This document shows positions 43,611 to 52,350 of a stretch of 64,000 nucleotides of DNA, in pieces. Below the pieces are notes generated by a model. That model was not told the DNA's origin and made no database searches. It was given only the letters and a program-made list of their open reading frames with translations. The stretch's first letter is position 1; the number at the start of each line of letters is the position of its first letter. This DNA is from Roseomonas sp. (GTDB lineage: Bacteria; Pseudomonadota; Alphaproteobacteria; Acetobacterales; Acetobacteraceae): the NCBI GenBank assembly GCA_020249435.1, contig JADCFQ010000017.1, positions 1 to 64,000 on the forward strand, in the 5' to 3' direction. The position numbers were made by a program, and so were the translations under genes.

Positions 43611-46073
43611 TCATGCAAGAAAGGCGAGGCCTGCTTCTGGCCCCAGCAAAATTTCTGCCAAACGCGCAAGGTCCAATCTCGTCATTCCGCTCGGCTCCAG
43701 CGCGCCTTGCGCTGCCCCGAGCGCCGCAGAGATGCGCGCCGCGGCGCCATCATAGCCGTGGTCGGCACCGTAGCGGCGCCCAATGTTTTCAATGCGGCGC
43801 AAGGCGCGTGCCTGGCCTTCCATGGCCAGGATGAGTTCCGGCGTGGCAGCGGCGCAGAGGGCGGGCAATTGACGCAGGATATGGGTTTCAAGCCCTTCTT
43901 CATAGGCGAGGCGGCAGGTCACCTCGGCCTCCTGGCGTAATTGCACCAAACGCGTGCCACGGCGCGGATTGCGTGTGGTGGGCGCGTTTTCCAGATCCTG
44001 GAAGGCTCTTCCAAAGGATTCGGCAAAGGCAGCGGCGGTGATGAGATCCTCGCCCGGCAAATGAACCCGCGCCCTTTCCAGCCAATCATCCACCGCTGCA
44101 TCGGCGATAATGCCCGCCTTGTCGGATAATCTGGCCGCTTCCTTGGCGACCTGGCCCGGGCTGGTTGCCTTTTGCATCAAGGTCGCCAGCGCCATGCCGA
44201 AGGCGGGCGAATTCTCGGCGACCATGGGGGAAAGCGCGGCGCGCACGGCATCATCCGGTGGCCCCCAGCCGGCAAGCTGGATCGCTGCCCAAAGCGGGAC
44301 GGCATGCTGCCAAATGCCGGCAGCGAGTTGAACCAGGGGCGCGAAGTCATCGCCGCGCAGGCCAGTGCGTTCCCAGCGAGGACCTGGCCTGAGCTCCGGT
44401 GCGAGCCGCGCGGCGGCCCCCCAGAGGATCCGCCCGGCATGATCAACCGCGGCGATGTCATGAAAAAATTTGCCACTGAAGGAAGCTTCAAGCTGTTCAG
44501 CTTCTGCGCCCATGGCCAGGCGCACGGCCTCGGCTATCGCGGGTAATGCGCTTCGTGGCAGCCTGGCATCGCCCTTTTGCCAATCCCGATTATCGGAAAT
44601 GGCCCCGTCGAGGGGTAGAAACAGCAGGCGGGTGAATTGCAGGCCGCGCGACGGCCTGATCTGCCGAAGCCTGGGCCGCGCCGCATCAAGCAGGCGATCA
44701 GCCTCGGAACGATCGGGCAGTCGGTCAAGAATTTCGATGACCTGCGCAAGCGCCATATCCGATGCTGATGCCAAGGCATGTATCAGGTGGCGTGTTTCTG
44801 CGAATTGGTTCCTGCCCCGCCCGGTATCCTTTCCCCCATGGCCATTCACCTTGGCCGCCGCCGGCTGGATAGCGGCTTTGGCATTGTTGTTTGCCGGGCG
44901 AGACACGCTCGCTTTCTTGATGATGATGGGTTTGCCGCGCGACTTGCCTACACTGAAGGCCAGGTTTTCATTGCGTGCAATCATGTCAATCACGCGCCCG
45001 CTCCGCCAATCCTCAAATTGGCGGATGATCCTGAGCTTGCGCCTTTCCTGTGCCATGTCAGGCGCGAAGCCGAGCCACCCCATGACCTCCTTAGGCAGGA
45101 TTGGCGCGAGCATCGCCATTTCAATGATGGCGGCGCTCCTGTCCGATGCGTCGGCTGCATTCCAGATGCCGAGAATCGCCTCCCACCCGTCCAGCAACCA
45201 ATCAAGCCTCGACAATTCCTGGAGAATATCCGTCCTGTCACGCTGCCATGCCTGAATGGCCGCGTAGGTATTGCCAATCAGCGCGTCAAATTGCTCGGTT
45301 GCCCTGAGTGAGCCTTCAAGGGTCAGCTGCAGCGACTGCCCGACCAAAGCGGCTGAACCGGAATCCATATGCGCGGGCAGGTCGCCCCGCCATGTTTCCA
45401 ATGAAGCCGCAAGGGTTTGAAGCTCCCAAATCACCCGGCGTGAGGGGGCCATATCATTGTCTTTTGGCATGCCAAAGCCGTTGAAAGCCCGGGCCAATTC
45501 CTCAAGCGCGGCAGCCACCGCCTCGGTCGTCATGCGCAGTTCTTGCGCGCAGGCCATGACCGCGCGTTGGCCGCGCATGGCAACTTGGCGCGGGTCATCC
45601 ATTTCCGGTGCCGGACGACCGGGGTTGGGCCCTTCCATTTGTTTGATAAGACCGAGCAATAATCCGAAATTGATACGCTTGGCACGATCTTCGCGGCCTT
45701 GGCGTGTCTGATTGACAGCCATCATGGCCGCGCGCCCGGCATGGCCTTCAAGCGCTGCCGTCTCGGCTGCCTCCCGAACGATCGCAGGCGTCAGAATGGC
45801 CTCATCGCGCAGCAGGTGCCAAAGCCTGCGATCATGCAAGGTTGGGGTGCAGATTTCGGGTATGGAGGCCCATGGCAGGATATAGACCCCGTCTCCGCCT
45901 GAAGGATTGGGGATCAATACCTCAAGGCCCTCGCGCTCTTGTTGAGGTCTCGCGCGCGCACCAAGCAAAATGGGTGTTGTGAAAGGTACATTCACACCAC
46001 GCTCGGTGAAGGTCACCGGCTCATAGAGGTTCGGGCTTAGACGCTGAAGGTCATGTGCAAGGTTTGTCGACAC
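43611..46073 (-). CDS. Paralogue C of an uncharacterised 820-residue family
   Basis: 820 residues from a GTG at 46073. Shared blocks in order: FTERGVNVPFTTPILLGAR (near 22), VYILPWASIPEICTPTLHDRRLW, EGHAGRAA, LDWLLDGWEAILGIW, LPKEVMGWLGF, DWRSGRVIDMIARNENL, then a basic Ala/Asn/Gly-rich linker (KPIIIKKASVSRPANN region, roughly 390-430), then IRPSRGLQFTRLLFLPLDGA, ILWGAAARL, AAGIWQHAVPLW and LAEILLG at the C-terminus. No known fold or catalytic motif is recognised. A terminator-like hairpin separates it from paralogue B upstream, so it probably has its own promoter. Confidence 0.78.
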   Translation of the reverse strand: MSTNLAHDLQRLSPNLYEPVTFTERGVNVPFTTPILLGARARPQQEREGLEVLIPNPSGGDGVYILPWASIPEICTPTLHDRRLWHLLRDEAILTPAIVREAAETAALEGHAGRAAMMAVNQTRQGREDRAKRINFGLLLGLIKQMEGPNPGRPAPEMDDPRQVAMRGQRAVMACAQELRMTTEAVAAALEELARAFNGFGMPKDNDMAPSRRVIWELQTLAASLETWRGDLPAHMDSGSAALVGQSLQLTLEGSLRATEQFDALIGNTYAAIQAWQRDRTDILQELSRLDWLLDGWEAILGIWNAADASDRSAAIIEMAMLAPILPKEVMGWLGFAPDMAQERRKLRIIRQFEDWRSGRVIDMIARNENLAFSVGKSRGKPIIIKKASVSRPANNNAKAAIQPAAAKVNGHGGKDTGRGRNQFAETRHLIHALASASDMALAQVIEILDRLPDRSEADRLLDAARPRLRQIRPSRGLQFTRLLFLPLDGAISDNRDWQKGDARLPRSALPAIAEAVRLAMGAEAEQLEASFSGKFFHDIAAVDHAGRILWGAAARLAPELRPGPRWERTGLRGDDFAPLVQLAAGIWQHAVPLWAAIQLAGWGPPDDAVRAALSPMVAENSPAFGMALATLMQKATSPGQVAKEAARLSDKAGIIADAAVDDWLERARVHLPGEDLITAAAFAESFGRAFQDLENAPTTRNPRRGTRLVQLRQEAEVTCRLAYEEGLETHILRQLPALCAAATPELILAMEGQARALRRIENIGRRYGADHGYDGAAARISAALGAAQGALEPSGMTRLDLARLAEILLGPEAGLAFLA

Positions 46074-46146
46074 ACCCGACGTTTTTGCATGAAAGGCTTA
46101 AAAATTCTGCAACGGAGGCCTGAAGGGCATCTGAACGAAAATCATG

Positions 46147-46171
46147 AAAAAAGACGAAACGCCAATAGGCG
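46147..46171 (-). terminator. Intrinsic terminator after paralogue B
   Basis: Minus-strand hairpin CGCC-TATT-GGCG (46160-46171) followed by TTTCGTCTTTTTT, 17 bp after the paralogue B stop. The stem is short, so termination may be partial. Confidence 0.5.
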
Positions 46172-46188
46172 GTCAAAGATATTCACAC

Positions 46189-48639
46189 TCAGGAAACGTC
46201 TTGTCGGTCGAGCAGGATTTCACGGAGTCGTGCCAAATCGGTCGCCGTTATGCCCAAATCTGATTTTACCTTCTCGGCCGCGTCAAAGGCCCTTGCCAGG
46301 CGCTGCTGATTTTCACCATAGACAGGATCATTGCCGAAATGTCGGCCAAGAATTTCCAAGCGCCGTGCTGCCCGCGCATGACTTTCGACAGCGAGTAGAC
46401 GGTTATCCGAATAGGGTTCGGTGCTTGGGTTAAGCGCCGGCAGAATCTCCTCATCAATGATTTCGAGCAGCACTTCACGGCAATGCTCCTCAAGCCGCCA
46501 GAAAAAGGAGGATAGCTGCTGTCGTCTGCGTGGGATTTGGAAATAGGGCGTCAGGCCAAGCGCTTCCAGGGTCTTGCCGATTTCCTCAGCCCGGTTGGTG
46601 GCTTCGATCCAGTCCTGTTCGGCAAGCTTTGGCAGCGCGGCTTCAATCCATTCTTCCAGGGCCTGAATGACTACTTCTGAAGCCCCCGGCGGCATGCCTG
46701 CGGTAAGCGCAGTGAAATTGGCGACATTGCCGGAGGCCAAAAGCAATGTTCTGAACGCCGCGCGAAATACATCAGGCCCTTCGCCGGCTGGCCCGGACAG
46801 GGCAGCGCGCAGTGCATCGGCGGAGACAGGCGCTGCACCCTGGCGGAGCACACCCCAAATGGGACCAGCATGGCGCCAAACACCGGCAGCAAGGCGCATC
46901 ATGCTGCGGAAATCTTCGGGCGTGAAGCCCGCATCGGCCCAACGGGAACCTGGGGTGATTTTCTCGCATAGGCGTGCGGCAGAGGCCCAAACGGGGCTTC
47001 CCAAGCGTTCCACAAGATCAAGATCCGTGAACAGCGCTTGCGATGGCGCTGCTTCCACCTCTGTCAAGGGACCATGTGGTAGATCACGCAGCAGCGAAAA
47101 AATCGGCCTGAGTGCGGCCCTTGGAATGGAAGCCGGATCCTGGCGCCAGGCGGCCCGATCCACCAAGGCGCCTGACAGCGGCATGAAAAGCAGCCGCATC
47201 ATGTTAAGCGGACGCGGCGGCCGTAGCTGTGCCAGCCTTGGCCGAACATCGGTCAATAATGTATCAAGTTGAGAACGATCCGCTAGGCGATCAATCATCG
47301 CCATGATGCGCAGCAGATTTTCATCACTGGCATTGCTGAGATTGGCAGCCAAGCCATCCACATTGGCGCCATCCGAAGGCGCCTGCTTCCTGATGCCATC
47401 CTGGAATTCGGCGCTTGCCGACCTTTTCGTGCCACCGCCTGAATACTTGTTGATCCGAACACGCCTTTTTCCAATGGCTGGCTGTTCCCCAGCCCCGGTC
47501 ATGCGATTTTCATAATTGAGCGTGAAGCCGATCAGCCCTTCATTTCGGGCTGTGATTTCAATATTGCGCCCGCTGCGCCAATCGGTGCCTTGCGAGATCA
47601 CCCGCGTCAGTCTTGCGGGGGCTTCCCTGTTTTTCTCAGCCGTAAACCATTCATGCACCTCCCGCGGGAGAGGCGGGAGCAAGGCTGCCATATCCCAGGC
47701 GATGACGTGGCGAAGATCATGCGGGGTGCGATGCCAAAGGGCCACCAATATTGACCAGCCATCAAGAAGCCATTCAACGCGCCTTGCTCTTTCAAGAATT
47801 CTAGCCGCATTGATTCTGGGGCGGGACAGAAGCTCCACCATATCGCCAAGGCGCGCGTCCGTTTCAGCCCAGGCAAGATCCACATAATGCAGCGTCGTCG
47901 CTGCAGCTTCCGAAAGAAAGCGCATTACGGAGGCGTCATCGCCAGTCTCACGCTTGTCGGCGGCTGCCCTGAATGCCGCGCTCATGCCAAGGATTTCTTC
48001 CTTCAGCCGGACGAAGGGGGCCTTCTCGGCCGATCCGGAGGGACCAAGGCAGGCCAGCGTTTCTGCCAGTGCTCCAAGAGATTCCATCATTGCGGGATCG
48101 AGTGGTTGCGCCGGCGGCTGCAGGGTCTGAATGCGCTGCTCATCGGCGTTCGGTGCCGCCTCAGCTTGCAGGCTCGCCGGCGCCCCACCAGCCAGCTGCG
48201 CTAGAAATTGGCGCATGAGCCTTGACTGATTGCATTGTTCATCCGCAAGCGCCTTGCGGGCTGCATGGGCAACCTGCCGTCCCGCAGTACCTTCACTGGC
48301 GACCTTGAGTGCTTCATGGCGGATCGCGGTTGGGTTGATATCCTTCAACTGCGAAAGGATTTCCCAAAGCCGAAGGTCGAAAAGGCTGGGCGCACCAATA
48401 TCAGGCAGGGCGCGCCAGGGCATTACATAGCTGCCCTTGGTCTGTGCCGGATTGATCAGAATGAGTTCGAAGCCGCGGCCATTTGGCTCGAGCCTGATCC
48501 GAGCCCCCAACAATCTTGGGCTCGTAAAAGGAACACTCGCGCCAAGGGCCGCGAAGGAGGCAACATCTTCCCGTGCCGATTGCGCTTCCTCGCGCGTCAT
48601 GGCTTTGGGCACAGACGTACTCACCGGGCGTGGTACCAT
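46189..48639 (-). CDS. Paralogue B of an uncharacterised 820-residue family
   Basis: 816 residues. Shared blocks: ASVPFTSPRLLGARIR, VMPWRALPDIGAPSLFDLRLW, EGTAGRQ, VEWLLDGWSILVALW, LPREVHEWF, DWRSGRNIEITARNEGLIGF, a basic Ser/Gly linker (KRRVRINKYSGGGTKRS) near residue 400, then LRPPRPLNMMRLLFMPLSGA, VWASAARL, AAGVWRHAGPIW and LREILLD. The N-terminus is uncertain: ATG codons at 48639 and 48600 are both possible and neither has a clear ribosome-binding site. No function can be read. It follows paralogue A by 76 bp. Confidence 0.78.
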   Translation of the reverse strand: MVPRPVSTSVPKAMTREEAQSAREDVASFAALGASVPFTSPRLLGARIRLEPNGRGFELILINPAQTKGSYVMPWRALPDIGAPSLFDLRLWEILSQLKDINPTAIRHEALKVASEGTAGRQVAHAARKALADEQCNQSRLMRQFLAQLAGGAPASLQAEAAPNADEQRIQTLQPPAQPLDPAMMESLGALAETLACLGPSGSAEKAPFVRLKEEILGMSAAFRAAADKRETGDDASVMRFLSEAAATTLHYVDLAWAETDARLGDMVELLSRPRINAARILERARRVEWLLDGWSILVALWHRTPHDLRHVIAWDMAALLPPLPREVHEWFTAEKNREAPARLTRVISQGTDWRSGRNIEITARNEGLIGFTLNYENRMTGAGEQPAIGKRRVRINKYSGGGTKRSASAEFQDGIRKQAPSDGANVDGLAANLSNASDENLLRIMAMIDRLADRSQLDTLLTDVRPRLAQLRPPRPLNMMRLLFMPLSGALVDRAAWRQDPASIPRAALRPIFSLLRDLPHGPLTEVEAAPSQALFTDLDLVERLGSPVWASAARLCEKITPGSRWADAGFTPEDFRSMMRLAAGVWRHAGPIWGVLRQGAAPVSADALRAALSGPAGEGPDVFRAAFRTLLLASGNVANFTALTAGMPPGASEVVIQALEEWIEAALPKLAEQDWIEATNRAEEIGKTLEALGLTPYFQIPRRRQQLSSFFWRLEEHCREVLLEIIDEEILPALNPSTEPYSDNRLLAVESHARAARRLEILGRHFGNDPVYGENQQRLARAFDAAEKVKSDLGITATDLARLREILLDRQDVS

Positions 48640-48715
48640 GATGCTAGCGGTTCAATGGCCTGCGAACAGAAAAACGCATTGGCCGCTACGCGGACCGTGC
48701 AGCTTGGGTGGAAAA

Positions 48716-51250
48716 TCACTGGTTCCTGAGCCTTTGGCGGCGGGCGCGGGGCACGAATCTCTCGGCGGCTTTCTGCCCGATGAGGATTTCTTCGATGCGG
48801 GCCACTTCCATTGATGACGCGGCGGGTGATTTTTCCTGCTGCAGCCAAGTTTCCATCCTGGTACGGAATTCGTCCTGAAGCTCCTCATAGACTATGGATG
48901 AGCCAAAAAGCTTGCCGGTGTCTTCCAATATGCGCGCGGTACGCGCCATGCTTTCGATCTGGCCGATACCTTCCAAATCATCAACTGCCAATTCGAGCAA
49001 GGCCTGAATCACGTGCACGGATACAACTTCGCGGTAGGTGTTGCGGCAGAATTGATCCAGGTTGCGCCGATGGGCGACAAGCTCCTTGGCGTCAGTTTTT
49101 GCCGCAATGCGCGGCAATTTCTCAAGTGCAAGGATGACGATACCGATCTCTCTGGCAAGGCGCGCGCCAGCCGCAAGATCCTCTTCCAGCAAGATGCGCA
49201 GGGTGGCGCCAACCCATTTGTTCAGAATATCCTCAACGATCGGTATTGTTGGGGCCGGCAGATCCTGCAGCAGGGGAACTAAGACCGAAGGCCGCGCGGC
49301 GCGTTGCAGAAGCCCATTCATGGCGGCGGCAAATACGGTCTTGTTCTCATTGGCAGGACCGATCAAGGCAGCGCGAAGGCCTTCCGGCGTGCATTCCCCG
49401 GCAACCTGCTGCATGCCATCCCATAGTGGCCCAGCATGGCGCCATAGGGCGCCGGCAAGACTGGTGATTGCGTCAAATTCCGGCCGCCCAAGTTCAATCC
49501 GCGACCAGGAGGCATCATGCACTAATTGCGGCACCGCCAAACCTGCAGCTTGCCATAATGGACGAGCGACACGGTCTATAAGCTTATCGTCTTCAAGGGT
49601 GGCGCCGCGGAGCTGTAGCGTTGCTGCTTCGATCTGCGGCCCGAGCCTAGCCGTAACGGCCCCCAGCAGCGGGGCAAGCGCAGAACGGGGTATTCGCCCT
49701 TCAGTGCGCCGCCATTGCAACGGGTCTATCAGGGCACCCTCAAGCGGGATGAATAGTAGACGCATGAGGCTTGCCGGACGAGGCGGGCGCAGGCGCTTCA
49801 GGCGCGGCAAGGAAGGTCCAAGAAGCCTTTCATGAATTTCGGCATTGCCGATCCTATCCACCAATGCGACGATCTTGCTAAGCACCCGCTCCGAAGCTGT
49901 TTCGATAGCGAATCCCAGTGACATTGTTTCGTTTATTTTGCCGGCTTCTCCGGTAGTCTGCTTTGCGTCGTCTTTGCCGCCATTGGGCGACTGGTCTTTG
50001 GCTTGACTGATGTTAGGGGTAGTATTGTCACGTTTTCCCGTGACTGTCGCCCCATTCATGCGTGACATCGTGACTTTTTCGTGCAGCATGGCGGGTGATG
50101 AAACACGGTTTTCAAAAGCGATCGAAAGACCGATCAGGTTTTCGTTACGCGCCACCATTTCCATCGTATTGCCGCTACGCCAATCTGATTTTTCGCGGAC
50201 AACCTGCGTGATGCGCCGTGGCGTATCTCGCCAATCGGCTTTTTCGCCAAGCCAGATTTTACCTTCGCGCGGCAGTATCGGCGCGATCGTGGCCATTTCC
50301 CATATGGCCGCTTGGCGCTGATTGGGGCCCGCCGCCTGCCAAAGCGCCATGGGTGTTTTCCAGCCATCCAATACCCAATCAGGCCCACGTGCGCTTTCGA
50401 GAATGCTATCCCTTTCGGTACGCCATCTCGGTATGCGGTTCCCCAGATCGGCGATTAGGGCATCCGTACTCGCCAAGGCCAAGTTGCCGCATTCCAAGGT
50501 CTGACGCGCCGTTGCCACCACGAACTTGGCAGCCATGATATGCGCGCCTTCCTGCTGTTCACCATCTATCCAATCGGTAATCTCATCTGTTGTTCTTTTG
50601 AGTTCTGACATCATTCGCCGCAGCCGTCCCTCTTCGCCCTTCATTTTGGGGCGGGCGCCGCTCAAAGCCACGGCGAGTGCTTCAAGATCAGCCGCGAACT
50701 CCGCCAATCCAACTTTCGCGACCGTAGCGGCACGCGCCGTGGCGCGTTTGGCGCGTTTCATGAAAGCTGAGCCGTCTTCTGTAGCGGGGCGGCTTGAGGA
50801 TTCGTCTGTTGTCTCAGTGGCGGCGATCAGGCTTTCAAGCAGCATGCCCCGGACCATCCGCTGACTTGCCTGTTCCCTGCGCAGGGCATCCTTCGCCGCC
50901 AATGCAGCTTGCCGCCCCGCAAGCCCCAAGGTTGCCAATCTTTGAGCCTCATGCCTGATGCCGATGGGCGAGATATCGCTGCTTGTGGCAAGGCTTTCCC
51001 ACAAATGTCGATCGAAAAGTGTTGGCGAACAGATGTCCACCATCGCCGACCACGGCAAAATCAGCGCGCCTCTGCCCCCGGAAGGATTGGCAACCACCAT
51101 TTCAAAGCCGCGTCCGGATGCGGCGACACGGATACGCGCATTGAGCAAAAGAGGCGTCGTGAAAGGGACGGTTGCGCCCCTATCACGAAAACTCGTTGGC
51201 TCAAAGGCATCTGATCGGAACCGGTCAAGTTCGGCGAGGGAATTGGACAT
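48716..51250 (-). CDS. Paralogue A of an uncharacterised 820-residue family
   Basis: 844 residues, first in transcription order. N-terminal module: RGATVPFTTPLLLNARIR (24-41), NPSGGRGALILPW (55-67), CSPTLFDRHLW (74-84), GLAGRQAAL (109-117), WVLDGWKTPMALW (292-304), ILPREGKIW (325-333), DWRSG (356-360), VARNENLIG (366-374). A polar linker (about 385-445, rich in Asn, Lys, Asp, Gln) separates the C-terminal module: LRPPRPASLMRLLFIPLEGA (487-506), ALWRHAGPLW near 600 and EEILIG near the end, then a very basic tail (RARRQRLRNQ). No transmembrane segment or known enzyme motif. DNA is somewhat less GC-rich than the neighbouring operons. Function unknown. Confidence 0.8.
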   Translation of the reverse strand: MSNSLAELDRFRSDAFEPTSFRDRGATVPFTTPLLLNARIRVAASGRGFEMVVANPSGGRGALILPWSAMVDICSPTLFDRHLWESLATSSDISPIGIRHEAQRLATLGLAGRQAALAAKDALRREQASQRMVRGMLLESLIAATETTDESSSRPATEDGSAFMKRAKRATARAATVAKVGLAEFAADLEALAVALSGARPKMKGEEGRLRRMMSELKRTTDEITDWIDGEQQEGAHIMAAKFVVATARQTLECGNLALASTDALIADLGNRIPRWRTERDSILESARGPDWVLDGWKTPMALWQAAGPNQRQAAIWEMATIAPILPREGKIWLGEKADWRDTPRRITQVVREKSDWRSGNTMEMVARNENLIGLSIAFENRVSSPAMLHEKVTMSRMNGATVTGKRDNTTPNISQAKDQSPNGGKDDAKQTTGEAGKINETMSLGFAIETASERVLSKIVALVDRIGNAEIHERLLGPSLPRLKRLRPPRPASLMRLLFIPLEGALIDPLQWRRTEGRIPRSALAPLLGAVTARLGPQIEAATLQLRGATLEDDKLIDRVARPLWQAAGLAVPQLVHDASWSRIELGRPEFDAITSLAGALWRHAGPLWDGMQQVAGECTPEGLRAALIGPANENKTVFAAAMNGLLQRAARPSVLVPLLQDLPAPTIPIVEDILNKWVGATLRILLEEDLAAGARLAREIGIVILALEKLPRIAAKTDAKELVAHRRNLDQFCRNTYREVVSVHVIQALLELAVDDLEGIGQIESMARTARILEDTGKLFGSSIVYEELQDEFRTRMETWLQQEKSPAASSMEVARIEEILIGQKAAERFVPRARRQRLRNQ

Positions 51251-51308
51251 CCCTAAAATTTACCAGAAGGATAGAGACTTTGGAAAGATTTAGAGGTGCC
51301 GTGCCGAA

Positions 51309-51337
51309 AAATAAACGCTCTTGCTAGCGATTTTCAA
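51309..51337 (-). promoter_or_regulatory. Promoter candidate for the paralogue array
   Basis: Minus strand TTGAAA (51332-51337), 17-bp spacer, TTATTT (51309-51314), in the AT-rich 161-bp gap (51251-51411) before paralogue A. The predicted transcript would have a leader of about 50 bases. Found by eye. Confidence 0.4.
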
Positions 51338-51411
51338 TGCACAGGGGAATTTTTTGGGCTCTTTTCAACTGATGGGCGTTTTGCTCAGGCTATAAAACTG
51401 CCGCCGCGTCC

Positions 51412-52350
51412 TTAGGCTACGCGGTGCAAAAGCGCCTCTCCGCCGGCGAGTCGCCGGCAATTCTCGCCAGCAAGGCTGAAGGACCGGGCGAAGGTCCCGG
51501 TGGAAAGCCAGGCGACATGCGGCGCCAGCACCACATTGGGCAGGGACAGCAGCGGGTCGCCAGGGTCCACAGGCTCGGCCGCAAAGACATCCAGCCCGGC
51601 GGCGGCCAAATGGCCGGATTGCAGCGCCGCCACCAGGGCCGGCTGATCCACGAGGCCGCCGCGGGCGGAATTCACCAGCACGGCACCCGGCTTCATCCGG
51701 GCAAGTGCTGCCTTATTGAGCAAGCCGCGCGTTTCTGGCGTTTCCGGGATATGGAGTGAGACGACATCAGCCTCTGCCAATAGCGCCTCCAAGGGCCGAA
51801 ATTCACCCACCGCCTCGGGCTTCGGGGTGCGGGCGGTATACAAAACCTCGCACCCCATGGCGTGCAGAACAGGGGCCAGCAGCTTCGGCACCGCGCCATA
51901 GCCAACCAGGCCCACTTTCCGCCCCCCCAATTCAAACAGCCCATCCTGCAGGGCAGGGGGCTGGGACCAGCCGCGCCCGGCGCGGGTCTCGGCATCGAAA
52001 TAGGCGATGCGGCGGAGTGCCCCCAGCATCAGCAATAGGGTCATTTCCGCGACGGCCCGGCTATTGGTGCCGGGCAGGTTGCACACTGCAATGCCCCGTG
52101 CGCGGGCGGCTTCCAGGTCAATCGTGTTCACGCCCACACCGATTTTCTGGATCAGGCGGAGCTTGGGTGCGGCGGCGATATCAGCCGCGGTGATGGGGCG
52201 GAGCACATGCCAGATCACCTCCGTCTCCGGCAGCAGGCGCGCGAAAAGCGCCGCATCGGCTTCCGGGCAGATGGTCAGGTCAAGGCCGGGAAGGGAGGCC
52301 AATCGCGCTGCCAGCCCCGGCCCGGCGTCATAATGCAGGAGCACTTTCAT
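51412..52350 (-). CDS. D-isomer-specific 2-hydroxyacid dehydrogenase
   Basis: 312 residues from the ATG at 52350, overlapping the enolase-like stop (ATGA). The catalytic trio is present: Arg in VNSARGGLVD, Glu in FAAEPVDPGDPL and His in VVLAPHVAWL. The cofactor loop reads VGYGAVPKLL, with Pro at the third Gly position of GxGxxG, a variant seen in some members. It should interconvert a 2-keto acid and a D-2-hydroxy acid with NAD(P)H. As last gene of an operon with a kinase and an enolase-like protein, it may act on the keto acid they produce (inference). Confidence 0.9.
   Translation of the reverse strand: MKVLLHYDAGPGLAARLASLPGLDLTICPEADAALFARLLPETEVIWHVLRPITAADIAAAPKLRLIQKIGVGVNTIDLEAARARGIAVCNLPGTNSRAVAEMTLLLMLGALRRIAYFDAETRAGRGWSQPPALQDGLFELGGRKVGLVGYGAVPKLLAPVLHAMGCEVLYTARTPKPEAVGEFRPLEALLAEADVVSLHIPETPETRGLLNKAALARMKPGAVLVNSARGGLVDQPALVAALQSGHLAAAGLDVFAAEPVDPGDPLLSLPNVVLAPHVAWLSTGTFARSFSLAGENCRRLAGGEALLHRVA

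Noticed and set aside
41340-51214. Many plus-strand open frames opposite the four large paralogues
   Set aside because: They are antisense shadows of long GC-rich genes: no ribosome-binding sites, no family features, low-complexity Arg/Ser/Ala readings.
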